From: Gammaproteobacteria bacterium
GTDB taxonomy: Bacteria; Pseudomonadota; Gammaproteobacteria; Pseudomonadales; Azotimanducaceae
DNA length: 64,000 nt
Reading direction: 5' to 3'
Assembly: GCA_021773565.1 (NCBI GenBank)
Contig: JAJFJZ010000008.1
Location: 124,001 to 188,000 of the forward strand
Shown: positions 1 through 8,406 of the stretch, one piece after another
Numbering within the stretch: the first letter of the stretch is position 1
Layout: each line of letters opens with the position of its first letter
The notes under the pieces: generated by a model
The model's input: only the letters and a program-made list of their open reading frames with translations
Told to the model about the DNA's origin: nothing
Database searches by the model: none
Position numbers and translations under genes: made by a program

Positions 1-1256
1 GCAAGAATTATCATGGGGAAGAAAGTTATAGTCAGGCCACCTATTAGCCCAAGGCGATAACTCACCACACTCACCACGGAAATAATGCCAATTACCAGAA
101 CTACCAATGCTGCTATACGTGCAACCAGCAGAAGATTGAGCCTGGATAGATAGGTACGAATCATCAGGCCAACAGAGATCACCAATAAAAAACTGGTTAA
201 TCCGGGCATGAGATTGGTTTGTAAAAAGGACATTGCAATCAACACCGGCATGAATGTGCCGGATGTTTTTATGCCAATGACAATGCGCATAAAAACCACC
301 ACCAGCGCTCCAACAGGTAACAGCATGATTAACTTGAACATGCTCTGTTCTTCAATGGGTAAGCTGTACAAGGAGAATACCGGGGCTTCTTCGGGGCTAT
401 TTTTTTGTGCTGACAGCTCGAGTGCTGATCTGGTCTGGCTAATGACAGAAAACGAAATCCTGCTGCGGCTTCCACCGATTACGTCCAGTACAAAAGGTGC
501 ATCCGTTTGCCACAGTAAGAGCTGAACTGATCTGGAAACCGGGCCTGACGCAGGATCCAGCAAATGCCATTGGTCGTCACCCCATACTTCCAACATGTCG
601 CTAAGGGCGCGTCTTCGACGTCCATCCTCCAGCAATAGCACTTTTACGGGTCGGGCAGACGCGCCGGCCTGGGCCAGGAGGCGTGCCAGCAGCTCGGGTG
701 CTGAAAACTGCGATAATAGTAGCGCTGCGTTCTGGTCCCGGGGATTATTGCCAATGAGCTGGATTAGTCTTTGTGCCAGAGTGAGCGAATTTGCAGATAT
801 GGGTAAGGCGGCAGCCAGTAAATCATTTGCAGCGGTCAGATAGGGTTCATCCCATTTTGGTGCAACCGCTTGTACAGGCGGTGTGGCATCCACAACTCGT
901 AGCGGATCACTGGATACTTCCATCTTGTAGTATAAAGTCTGCTCGCCGGTGGCGTAGCGTTTTGACCAGTGTGCAAGGCGTTGTTGGCCGGCCTCATCGA
1001 TTTTTAGTCCATAACCCGAGGACGCAGTATTTTCGGATATAAATCGAAAATGACTCTGTTCAGGCGGGAGGGTAAGCATTACCTGGGCGGGGCCGGGATC
1101 CGCCATAAAATTCATTTTTGCTTCAATTAGCCATACGGTTTGTTGTTCCCCCGGCAGGTACGGCACCTGGTAGCTGGTGTGTCGAAACTGTGCACTCGCA
1201 ATACCGAGTAGCAACAGGGTAAAAACTACCAGCAGGAGTGGTCCGGAGCGGTTCAT
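1..1256 (-). CDS. Inactive transglutaminase-like / 7TM membrane protein (3' end beyond window)
   Basis: Start ATG at 1256-1254, one base after the stop of the upstream protease gene, so the two are probably translationally coupled; the C-terminus lies beyond the left edge. The visible ~418 residues begin with a membrane/signal segment (about residues 5-23), followed by an extracytoplasmic region of about 250 residues resembling the transglutaminase fold, then a run of hydrophobic helices beginning with a segment containing GIKTSGTFMPVLIAMSF, the hallmark of the family 'inactive transglutaminase fused to 7 transmembrane helices'. In other gammaproteobacteria this gene sits between a retropepsin-like protease and an ATP-grasp (RimK-like) ligase; the ligase would be expected just outside the window. 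The proposed role (cell-envelope or osmotic homeostasis by peptide ligation) is from family knowledge and only weakly established. Confidence 0.85.
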   Translation of the reverse strand, partial: MNRSGPLLLVVFTLLLLGIASAQFRHTSYQVPYLPGEQQTVWLIEAKMNFMADPGPAQVMLTLPPEQSHFRFISENTASSGYGLKIDEAGQQRLAHWSKRYATGEQTLYYKMEVSSDPLRVVDATPPVQAVAPKWDEPYLTAANDLLAAALPISANSLTLAQRLIQLIGNNPRDQNAALLLSQFSAPELLARLLAQAGASARPVKVLLLEDGRRRRALSDMLEVWGDDQWHLLDPASGPVSRSVQLLLWQTDAPFVLDVIGGSRSRISFSVISQTRSALELSAQKNSPEEAPVFSLYSLPIEEQSMFKLIMLLPVGALVVVFMRIVIGIKTSGTFMPVLIAMSFLQTNLMPGLTSFLLVISVGLMIRTYLSRLNLLLVARIAALVVLVIGIISVVSVVSYRLGLIGGLTITFFPMIIL

Positions 1257-1257
1257 C

Positions 1258-2088
1258 TCACTTTGATTGTCCTGATTCTTTCGCTGGAACATATGGAGGC
1301 TGAACGAACTGGCGACCTACGTCAACCAGGGCAATATCAGTCAAAAAATTCCTGCCCAGTAATACCTGATACTCCAGATGTGAACGGTCTGCCAGAGTAA
1401 ATTCAAAGTTTTCAGAAACGTCCCCCAATAACAGACGCATGGTGACAATAGGACGTCTTGATCCCAGTTTGTCAGCCTGTTGAAAAACACGCACCCACCG
1501 TAATACCCTACGTTCTATAGGGTAATTATGTTCATCATCAGAGCCGGATATGAAGAATCTGACCCAATCGTCCCCGTCGCGTTCGAATTCGACCAGGCCT
1601 TCAGCATTCAGAGAATTACTGAATGCACCTGTGTCGACCCGAGCATTCAGGCTGAGTCCGGGAGGGTCAAGCCAAACTCGTTCCAATTCGCCCACTACCA
1701 TCTTGTTGCCGCTGATAATTACCCGGCGTAAGCCTTCACTATCGCACGTAGCTGTGGCTATTGTCGGGTTGGGACACAGGTTGGTAAGCGCTCTGGGTAG
1801 TTCCGCCACTGAATCCTGTAGCTGTGAAACTTCCGTACTTTGTAGCTGTAGCTGGTCCAGAACGTCCTTTTGTTCGCGTGTCAACTCGTTAAACTGCCCC
1901 TGATTTTCAACACTAATCTCGTTAAGCTGTTTAAGCTCCAGTGTAAGCGTTTCAATGGCTTGCAGCGTCTCCAGGCGCTCCTGCTGTAATCCGGTACAGG
2001 CAGATAAGCCCGAAATCAGGCCAAAAACAATTAGGCCGGCTACCAGCCTTTGCGCTGGTTTTTTATGAATACTCAATTTCTGACTCAC
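1258..2088 (-). CDS. Retropepsin-like zinc/aspartic protease lipoprotein (Zn_protease family)
   Basis: 276 residues. The N-terminus has a positively charged stretch, a hydrophobic core and a lipobox-like LSAC around residue 31, so it is predicted to be a lipoprotein. Residues ~35-95 are heptad-like and Gln/Glu/Leu-rich (coiled coil). The C-terminal half carries the retropepsin-like core: ARVDTGAFSNSLNA with the catalytic Asp-Thr-Gly, and LLGRNFLTDIALVDVG near the end. The domain is catalogued as 'ATP-dependent zinc protease', but characterised relatives are aspartic, retropepsin-like. It stands one base upstream of the transglutaminase/7TM gene and presumably acts with it in the periplasm. 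Confidence 0.85.
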   Translation of the reverse strand: MSQKLSIHKKPAQRLVAGLIVFGLISGLSACTGLQQERLETLQAIETLTLELKQLNEISVENQGQFNELTREQKDVLDQLQLQSTEVSQLQDSVAELPRALTNLCPNPTIATATCDSEGLRRVIISGNKMVVGELERVWLDPPGLSLNARVDTGAFSNSLNAEGLVEFERDGDDWVRFFISGSDDEHNYPIERRVLRWVRVFQQADKLGSRRPIVTMRLLLGDVSENFEFTLADRSHLEYQVLLGRNFLTDIALVDVGRQFVQPPYVPAKESGQSK

Positions 2089-2210
2089 AATATTGGACAG
2101 AACCGTGAATTCTACACAATCAGAGGTCGAAAAAGCGATGCTTGCGTGGAATGATAGTTGGGTGCTTAAGGTCTTTAGTGGGGTAGGTCACAAGGGATGA
2201 AGGTTGTTTA

Positions 2211-2474
2211 ATGGATACAGAAGAAATCAGCTTGCATTACAGGGGCAACGATATTGTAGTGCGTCTGGAGCCTGGGAAGGGACTGGGCCTGTGGGTTAAT
2301 GGATGTTTACGCAAGCTACGCCCTGCAAAGGGACAAGTATATCTATGGACAAATGTGGAACTTGAATGGGAAGAACATCATTACCTGGAAGTCTATTTCA
2401 ACAGTGAAACGGGCCGGCTGAAAGTTACCGCGAACCGGGAATCGCTCGTAGACGCGGAGTCATGGTCGGGATAA
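2211..2474 (+). CDS. Small hypothetical protein
   Basis: 87 residues, with an AAGG ribosome-binding site seven bases before the ATG. It has no signal peptide, membrane segment or known catalytic motif. The sequence is rich in aromatic and charged residues (VYLWTNVELEWEEHHYLEVYF) and looks like a small soluble beta-rich protein. It lies between the divergent protease gene and the aldehyde dehydrogenase, 61 bases before the latter, and could be co-transcribed with it. I do not recognise a function. Codon use and the RBS support a real gene. Confidence 0.6.
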   Translation: MDTEEISLHYRGNDIVVRLEPGKGLGLWVNGCLRKLRPAKGQVYLWTNVELEWEEHHYLEVYFNSETGRLKVTANRESLVDAESWSG

Positions 2475-2535
2475 TTGAGCAAACTAGTGTACTATTCGAC
2501 ACAGAAAATTGACGGAAATGTAGGGGAATCTCAGG

Positions 2536-3969
2536 ATGAATGAAGCAAGACTGGAAGATATGCAGAGTATGCTGAAAAGCCAATCTGCCGCCTATATCGC
2601 AGAAGGTGTGGTGACTGCAGAGACACGTATCGATCGGCTGGACAGAACCATTAATATTCTGGTGCAGCACAAGGATGAATTGTGTGAAGCCATGCGAGCA
2701 GATTTTGGTCACAGGTCTGTTGACCAATCGATGTTTACAGATATAGCGGGGTCCATTGGCCCCTTAAAGCATTCCCGAAAACACCTGCGGGGCTGGATGA
2801 AGTCCGAAAAACGCAAGGTAGAGTTTCCCCTCAATGTTCTTGGTGCTAAAGCGCGGGTTGAATACCAACCCCTGGGCGTGGTCGGCATGATCAGCCCCTG
2901 GAATTTTCCGGTACAGCTAACCTTTGCGCCGCTTGCGGGTGTTCTTTCAGCGGGAAACCGGTGCATGATTAAACCATCCGAATTCACGCCTGAAACTTCA
3001 GAAGTTATGAAAAATCTTTTCGCGAAGTATTTTGATGAGATGGAAATAGCGGTGTTTACCGGGGGTGCCCAGGTTGGTGCAAATTTTTCCAAGCTGGCAT
3101 TTGATCACCTGTTATTTACCGGCGCGACCTCTGTTGCCAAACACGTGATGCGAGCGGCATCAGAAAACCTGGTGCCAGTAACGCTTGAATTGGGGGGCAA
3201 GTCTCCCGTTGTAGTCGGGCGCTCTGCAGATGTACAAAAAACTACTGATGCGATCATGGCGGGAAAATTGCTCAATGCAGGCCAAATATGCCTGGCGCCA
3301 GATTATGTAATGGTACCGGAGGAGTCGCTTGATGAGTTTGTAGCGTCCAGTGAACGCTCGGTCAGCAAGATGTTCCCGACTCTGCTGGATAACGATGATT
3401 ACACTTCGGTAATTAATAGCCGGCATTATGATCGCCTGAATGCCTATCTTGAGGATGCAAGGGAAAAGGGTGCTACGGTACACAGTGTAAACCCGGCCGG
3501 CGAGGATTTTTCCCAACAACCCACATACAAAATTCCGCCAACACTTATTATTAATCCGGACGATGATATGAAGGTGATGCAGGATGAGATTTTTGGGCCA
3601 CTGCTTCCTGTTAAAACCTATAAAGATATCCAGGATAGCCATGACTACATAAATGAGCGAGACAGACCTTTGGGCTTGTATTATTTTGGCAGTGACAGCA
3701 CTGAGGAAAGGCAATTGCTCGACCACACTACTTCCGGGGGTGTGACCGTAAATGATGTGATTATGCACATCACCCAGGAAGACCTGCCCTTTGGTGGAGT
3801 GGGACCTTCCGGAATGGGTGCATATCATGGCCATGATGGTTTTAAAACCTTTAGCCATACCAGATCTGTATATACACAAAGCAAGATTAATGTTGCGGAT
3901 TTGGCCGGACTACGTCCCCCGTACGGAGAGAAACTAAAGCGTACGCTTAAGACACAGATCGGATCCTGA
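2536..3969 (+). CDS. Coniferyl-aldehyde-type aldehyde dehydrogenase
   Basis: 477 residues, a normal length for the NAD(P)-dependent aldehyde dehydrogenase superfamily. The general-base Glu is visible in LELGGKSP (E218), the catalytic Cys in AGQICLAP (C252), and the PWNFP cofactor-binding motif near residue 119. The N-terminus (RIDRLDRTINILVQHKDELCEAMRADFGHRS) and the overall pattern fit the coniferyl aldehyde dehydrogenase group, which oxidises aromatic or long-chain aldehydes to acids. In lipid-degrading marine bacteria such enzymes often act on fatty aldehydes, so the substrate is inferred. A membrane-anchoring tail is not obvious. Confidence 0.88.
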   Translation: MNEARLEDMQSMLKSQSAAYIAEGVVTAETRIDRLDRTINILVQHKDELCEAMRADFGHRSVDQSMFTDIAGSIGPLKHSRKHLRGWMKSEKRKVEFPLNVLGAKARVEYQPLGVVGMISPWNFPVQLTFAPLAGVLSAGNRCMIKPSEFTPETSEVMKNLFAKYFDEMEIAVFTGGAQVGANFSKLAFDHLLFTGATSVAKHVMRAASENLVPVTLELGGKSPVVVGRSADVQKTTDAIMAGKLLNAGQICLAPDYVMVPEESLDEFVASSERSVSKMFPTLLDNDDYTSVINSRHYDRLNAYLEDAREKGATVHSVNPAGEDFSQQPTYKIPPTLIINPDDDMKVMQDEIFGPLLPVKTYKDIQDSHDYINERDRPLGLYYFGSDSTEERQLLDHTTSGGVTVNDVIMHITQEDLPFGGVGPSGMGAYHGHDGFKTFSHTRSVYTQSKINVADLAGLRPPYGEKLKRTLKTQIGS

Positions 3970-4009
3970 GTTTAGCTTAGAGCGTAATCAGCGTAAAACC
4001 GGACCTAAA

Positions 4010-4576
4010 ATGTCGGACGATAAAGAGTTGTTTCGCCAAGCGATGTTAGGCGTTACGCCCCAATCGGCGCCGCCCAAAGTGGGGGTGCCTGTGAAATCTA
4101 AACAGACGGATAAAGAACCTATTCGTCAAAATGCCGAGCATCATCCCGCACCTCAACAAAATGTGTTATCCCTTGCAGAGGTACTCGTAGTACAGCCACG
4201 GGATGTACTTGCCTGGAAGCAGGATGGCATACAATACGGAGTATTCGCGAAAGTAAGAACGGGCGGATATCCAGTAGACAGACAATTGGACCTGCACGGT
4301 TTAACGGTAAAGGAGTCTGCTGATGCGCTTTTGTTATTTCTTGCTACTTGCAAACGCCACGGTGCACGATTCATTCTAATTGCACATGGTCGGGGTGAAA
4401 AAAGTAAAACGCCTGCCCGGTTAAAAAGTTACCTGGCGCACTGGTTGATTCAATTGCCTGATGTACTTGCCTATCACAGTGCGATACAACGTGATGGTGG
4501 CACCGGCGCGGTATACGTTCTGTTGAAAAAAAGTGAAAAGCTTAAACGGGAAAATCGGGAAGTGTTTGGGGGTTAA
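4010..4576 (+). CDS. smrA: Smr-domain endonuclease (SmrA-like)
   Basis: 188 residues. The N-terminal third is polar and low in complexity; the C-terminal half is a standalone Smr domain with the diagnostic LDLHGLTV (about residues 93-100) and IAHGRGE motifs. Smr domains are DNA- or RNA-nicking modules; the standalone form corresponds to SmrA/YdaL of E. coli rather than to the C-terminus of MutS2. It follows the aldehyde dehydrogenase by 40 bases in the same direction. The SmrA rather than SmrB assignment rests on overall layout and is less certain than the domain. Confidence 0.82.
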   Translation: MSDDKELFRQAMLGVTPQSAPPKVGVPVKSKQTDKEPIRQNAEHHPAPQQNVLSLAEVLVVQPRDVLAWKQDGIQYGVFAKVRTGGYPVDRQLDLHGLTVKESADALLLFLATCKRHGARFILIAHGRGEKSKTPARLKSYLAHWLIQLPDVLAYHSAIQRDGGTGAVYVLLKKSEKLKRENREVFGG

Positions 4577-4817
4577 TATTGGCTGCAGCGGCCAGTATGT
4601 TAACAGACGGTGATAGACCAGATCGGAATGAGCGCACTCAGTTGGAACTCATAAGCGGTCGCCCAATCAGGCGAAAATTATCCTGCGTCTGGCTCAAATC
4701 GGCTATGCGGATGCACTGCATTCTGAGATTAGGAAACCCCCAGCTGTAGGTCTCAAACTCATATCATCGAACAATTAAGTGTCTGCCATCATGTTCAGGA
4801 GGTATATCCGCGATGTA
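4577..4817. other. Intergenic region at left border of TetR/MFS/amidohydrolase module
   Basis: 241 bases between two convergent genes. It contains a short GC-rich inverted repeat (TTGGC...GCCAG around 4579-4596) just after the smrA stop, possibly a weak terminator without a T run. I find no convincing coding frame or RNA gene in the remainder. Confidence 0.4.
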
Positions 4818-5429
4818 TCACATTGGGGTTTGCAGCCACTCAAGCTGAGCTGCAATCGTCTGTTCAGCGACGCTTGTCCCAGGGAGCAAGGCCAGACGAT
4901 GCATGTTGATAGGTAGTGCCAACGCACCGTGTACGGAGCTTAGTACCATCTGCGCTAGAGTATTTGGGTCGCCTGGACGAAACCCACATTCTTGCTGACC
5001 TCGGGAGATTGCCTGCCTGAACAACGTAAAAAACTTATCATCTGCTAGTGCGACCTGTTCCGGCGGTTCCAAAGTTTTGGGCCTGACAAATAGAAACGCG
5101 TTTCTAAAAACTTCCGGCTCTTCGACAGCAAATTGTATGTAGGTATTTAAAAGTACGCCCAGTTGTTCAGCCGGGTTGGAGACATCTTCGGCGAGTTGCG
5201 TCATCTGTTCCACAAGATTTCGGGCAGGCTGCCGCCAAAGCGATTGCAACAGTTCGCTCAAACTTCCGAAATGGGAATACACAGTTCCAACCGACACGTC
5301 GGCATGCTCTGCTATTGCACGGACAGATACGTTAGCCATGCCATTTTGCGCATAGAGATTGGCTGCGGCCTCGCGGATATTGCGGCGAATGGCGCTGCGT
5401 TGTTTGTCAGTTAGAGCCGGTCTAGGCAT
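4818..5429 (-). CDS. TetR-family transcriptional regulator
   Basis: The chosen start is the ATG at 5429 (MPRPALTDKQRSAIRRN), giving about 203 residues; a longer frame to 5525 exists but would run into the transporter gene. The helix-turn-helix is clear: VSVRAIAEHADVSVGTVYSHF at about residues 30-50, followed by a ligand-binding all-helical domain. It lies 20 bases downstream of the GPH transporter gene on the same strand, so it is probably autoregulated from the double palindrome at 6963-7006. The likely ligand is the transporter's or amidohydrolase's substrate; that is inference. Confidence 0.88.
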   Translation of the reverse strand: MPRPALTDKQRSAIRRNIREAAANLYAQNGMANVSVRAIAEHADVSVGTVYSHFGSLSELLQSLWRQPARNLVEQMTQLAEDVSNPAEQLGVLLNTYIQFAVEEPEVFRNAFLFVRPKTLEPPEQVALADDKFFTLFRQAISRGQQECGFRPGDPNTLAQMVLSSVHGALALPINMHRLALLPGTSVAEQTIAAQLEWLQTPM

Positions 5430-5449
5430 TCGATTCAAGACGGGGCGTT

Positions 5450-6934
5450 TTAGGCCCTGCGTTTCCGTAGCTGATGTTGGATTTCTGCCACCTTGGCGCG
5501 GTTGAGATTGTACCGCATTAAACAAAAAAATCCCGGAATTGCCAATAGGGCTGCGGCTGGTCCTGACACTATGCCAAGCGAAAGGATAGTTTCAGCCGAA
5601 ATGTCCGCCGAGGTTTTTATTGCCTCACCCGTCGGCCAGGAGATTAACGCGAGCATTAACCCGGCGAGTAGCGAGCCAAACGCGCCCATGCATTTGCCTG
5701 CGAACGAAACAGCAGCAAACAACACACCTTCCTGGCGACGTCCTACTTCCAACTCATACTCATCAGCTATGTCAGCCATGGACGTGCTAACGCCAACCAC
5801 CAACTGAGCGAATGCCGCTCCCAATATGAGGTAGATCGTAGACAGAGTAGAGGTAACAGCCCAAGAGCCCTTTTCTGGCGTGATGCCTATCAGATAGAGG
5901 ATGACAGGCAGTGCATGCAGTAACATCCAGCCAATGCCTCCCACCAACATCGCGTTTCGCTTGTCGAGTCTGGCAAACAGCCTGGTTGCAAGCATGTAAC
6001 CGAACACGCTACCGACTGGTCCCATGAGCATAACCGTTAGAATTTGAAAGCGTGAAAGCTCCCAGAAAAAAGTAAACATGTAGAGTTGACTGGCCGTCCC
6101 CAAGCCGTACGCGGTGATAATGATGATGTAGCCCAGCATCAACCAGCGAAACGAATGATTCTTTAGTGTGGAGACTGCCTCGATCAATACGTCGATAAGG
6201 TGCACTTTGTTCACCTGCTCCGGCGGCTTCTGTAGATAGGGGATACGACTCCGGGTTCCCCATCCACTAATCAATATTGTTACGCAGCTAATGAAGGCTA
6301 AAATCAACGCGAAAGGAGGGTAAGCCGCGCCATTGAGCTGACCGTTCTGAAACTCCGGTGTAGGCGCAAAGAAGAGGCCAAAGCCCAGACTATAAACAAT
6401 CAAATAACCGCTGACGGATAGAATTTGGCGAATTGCGACCAGTGAGGTTCGCTCGTCGTAGTCCTCAGAGAGCTCGGCCCCCAGCGCAAGATGGGGCACG
6501 TGATATAGGGTCATTGCACCTCTGGTTAAGATTGTGAATGTCAGCATCCAGGCGAATAAGGCGGTATTGTCGCCGTTCGTCGCAAACGATGCAGGGGCGA
6601 AGAGAAAGTAGAACGACACTGCCAACGGTACCGCGGATGCATACATGAACGGGTGACGACGCCCAAGCGGGCTACGCCAGCGGTCCGAAATCGTACCAAC
6701 AATCGGATCCGTGACTGCATCGAAGATCAGTGAAATAGCGATGGCTAGCCCCGCGCTTTCGGCCGGTAGGCCAAGCACCTGGTTGTAATAAAACAACAAG
6801 AACGCAGAAAAGCTGCTGTTCTTAATACCTTCTGCCATTTGCCCAACGCCAAAGCTCCACCTCACCCATTGGGGCAAAGTGGTCCGCTGAGTGTCTGCTC
6901 CCTGGTCTGTCATCAGTCTCCCCATTACCTTCAA
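5450..6934 (-). CDS. MFS transporter, glycoside-pentoside-hexuronide (GPH) type
   Basis: 494 residues with about 12 hydrophobic helices. The N-terminal half has the GPH signature region: GVGQMAEGIKNSSFSAFLLFYYNQVLG, then DAVTDPIVGTISDRWRSPLGRRHPFMY, the MFS_2 loop 2-3 motif. Family members are cation-coupled symporters for sugars and, in marine and steroid-degrading bacteria, for other organic compounds. The start could also be the internal ATG seven residues later (MTDQGADTQ). It is divergent from the amidohydrolase, shares its control region, and is followed by the TetR gene. Confidence 0.88.
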   Translation of the reverse strand: MKVMGRLMTDQGADTQRTTLPQWVRWSFGVGQMAEGIKNSSFSAFLLFYYNQVLGLPAESAGLAIAISLIFDAVTDPIVGTISDRWRSPLGRRHPFMYASAVPLAVSFYFLFAPASFATNGDNTALFAWMLTFTILTRGAMTLYHVPHLALGAELSEDYDERTSLVAIRQILSVSGYLIVYSLGFGLFFAPTPEFQNGQLNGAAYPPFALILAFISCVTILISGWGTRSRIPYLQKPPEQVNKVHLIDVLIEAVSTLKNHSFRWLMLGYIIIITAYGLGTASQLYMFTFFWELSRFQILTVMLMGPVGSVFGYMLATRLFARLDKRNAMLVGGIGWMLLHALPVILYLIGITPEKGSWAVTSTLSTIYLILGAAFAQLVVGVSTSMADIADEYELEVGRRQEGVLFAAVSFAGKCMGAFGSLLAGLMLALISWPTGEAIKTSADISAETILSLGIVSGPAAALLAIPGFFCLMRYNLNRAKVAEIQHQLRKRRA

Positions 6935-6962
6935 CTACCCCGGTGCCAGCTCTATTTAAATA

Positions 6963-7006
6963 TGAACATGTTCATTATACTATCATTTTTAACTTGAACG
7001 TGTTCA
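6963..7006. promoter_or_regulatory. Double palindromic operator (probable TetR site)
   Basis: Two nearly identical 12-bp palindromes: TGAACATGTTCA at 6963-6974 (perfect) and TGAACGTGTTCA at 6995-7006 (one central mismatch). Each is followed by TTATA, so the shared unit is TGAACRTGTTCATTATA, spaced 32 bp start to start, about three helical turns. They lie in the 180-bp divergent promoter region between the GPH transporter and the amidohydrolase. Binding by the neighbouring TetR protein is inferred from position and symmetry. Confidence 0.75.
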
Positions 7007-7114
7007 TTATATGATTTACCATCTTCTACAAGTTCTGCCCCGCAGCTACCAGGCAAGTACGCACCAAGCAACATCGGCGCCTGCGGTGCCCATCGAATCC
7101 ATCACGACCAAGGA

Positions 7115-8302
7115 ATGCTCATGACGCTTCTTAACGATCCACGACCGATCTCCGCTGACTCGCACGCTCTTGAAGGGCCCGAAGTGTTTGAAGGATTGCT
7201 CGAACGATTCGGCGACGATGCGCCTCGCATCGTCCACATCGAAGGCAAGGGCGACTACATCACCATTCCGAATAACCCGAAACGCTCCCGCAACGTCGCC
7301 GTGATGGCCCTGGCTGGCACGCGACTCGACTATGAATCCCCGCTCCCTCGAGAACACGCTTCCAAGCCAGGCGCGGGCTCTATCAATGACCCTGAGATCC
7401 AGGCCTACTTCACTGGCGGCTACGCCGCGATGCGCCCGGGTCTCACCGATGGTGCTCGCCGGCCCGATGACCAGGATATCGATGGCGTCTCCGCAGAGAT
7501 TCTCTACCCCGGCTGGTTCGCCATGTTTAACCTCCCTAATCTCGATTTGATGGTTGCTCTGCAGCAGAACTACAACAACTGGATGCACAACCAGCAGGTA
7601 ATTTCCAAGGGTCGCCTGGTAGGCCTCGCGGCACTGCCCGTGCAGCAGCCTGACCTCGCGGTGGCAGAACTCGAGCGCGTGATCAAACTTGGCTTCAAGG
7701 GCATCGTGATCCCGTCCAACGCCCCGAAAGGCCGCCGCTACTGCGACGAAGACTATGAACCGATGTGGGCACTCGCTGAAGAAGCCGGACTTCCGGTCGC
7801 GTTCCACGTCGCCTGTTGGTCTCATGTTCCCGACTGGCAGAAGGCCATGGCAGCGCGCGACCCGATTGTCCAATACGCCGGCTCGCCCACGCTAATTCAC
7901 GACACCATGATTGAGCTCATGGTTCGAGGCGTGTGCGCCAAGCATCCGAATTTGAAGTTTGTGCTCGCTGAGTTCAACGCTGGATGGGTTGCGCACTGGC
8001 TCGACAAGGTGCAGCAGGGTTGGGGCAGGGATTACGCCGCGAATCCGTCGAGCACACCGCCCGTTGACGTTCTCGAGATATGGAAGCGGCAGTTCTTTGC
8101 TACAATCGAGGATGACACCGCCGCGCTGCACACACGCGAGATGATCGGCGAAGAGACGCTTCTTTGGGGCTCAGACTATCCCCACACCGACTCCACCTGG
8201 CCCTGTTCGAGTGAAGTCCTCACCGAAATGTTCGAGAGTTACTCCCCTGAGAGCCGAGACAAGATCACCCGCACCAACGTAGCCAACCTCTACTCGCTCT
8301 AA
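7115..8302 (+). CDS. Amidohydrolase family protein (amidohydrolase_2, metal-dependent TIM barrel)
   Basis: 395 residues. The N-terminus has the Asp-x-His metal motif (ISADSH, residues 12-17); HVACWSH sits mid-protein and WGSDYPHTDSTWP near the C-terminus supplies the conserved Asp. This matches the ACMSD/amidohydrolase_2 group, which decarboxylates or hydrates ring-cleavage products and related acids. The start may be the ATG six bases later. The gene is visibly richer in G+C than its neighbours (36 of 60 bases at 7681-7740) and uses more C-ending codons, which suggests a different origin. It shares an operator region with the divergent transporter gene. Confidence 0.85.
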   Translation: MLMTLLNDPRPISADSHALEGPEVFEGLLERFGDDAPRIVHIEGKGDYITIPNNPKRSRNVAVMALAGTRLDYESPLPREHASKPGAGSINDPEIQAYFTGGYAAMRPGLTDGARRPDDQDIDGVSAEILYPGWFAMFNLPNLDLMVALQQNYNNWMHNQQVISKGRLVGLAALPVQQPDLAVAELERVIKLGFKGIVIPSNAPKGRRYCDEDYEPMWALAEEAGLPVAFHVACWSHVPDWQKAMAARDPIVQYAGSPTLIHDTMIELMVRGVCAKHPNLKFVLAEFNAGWVAHWLDKVQQGWGRDYAANPSSTPPVDVLEIWKRQFFATIEDDTAALHTREMIGEETLLWGSDYPHTDSTWPCSSEVLTEMFESYSPESRDKITRTNVANLYSL

Positions 8303-8316
8303 AGGTTCTGTCAGTG

Positions 8317-8344
8317 CAGCGGCTTCGTTCCAACGGAGTCGCTG
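8317..8344. terminator. Hairpin downstream of amidohydrolase gene
   Basis: CAGCG at 8317 pairs with CGCTG ending at 8344, and the arms continue almost to the loop with two G-T pairs, making a stem of about 12 pairs around TTCCAA. No T run follows on the plus strand, so termination is plausible but not certain. It starts 14 bases after the amidohydrolase stop. Confidence 0.45.
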
Positions 8345-8406
8345 AGTGGGAAAAATTGGGAACCCTCCGGCAGCGCATTCTCCGCCCGCTACTACACATC
8401 AATTGA

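Noticed and set aside
3160-3879. 239-codon minus-strand frame inside the aldehyde dehydrogenase
   Set aside because: It is antisense to a complete enzyme gene and shows no domain.
5430-5525. Longer N-terminus for the TetR protein
   Set aside because: It overlaps the transporter gene and does not resemble TetR N-termini; the ATG at 5429 starts a typical sequence.
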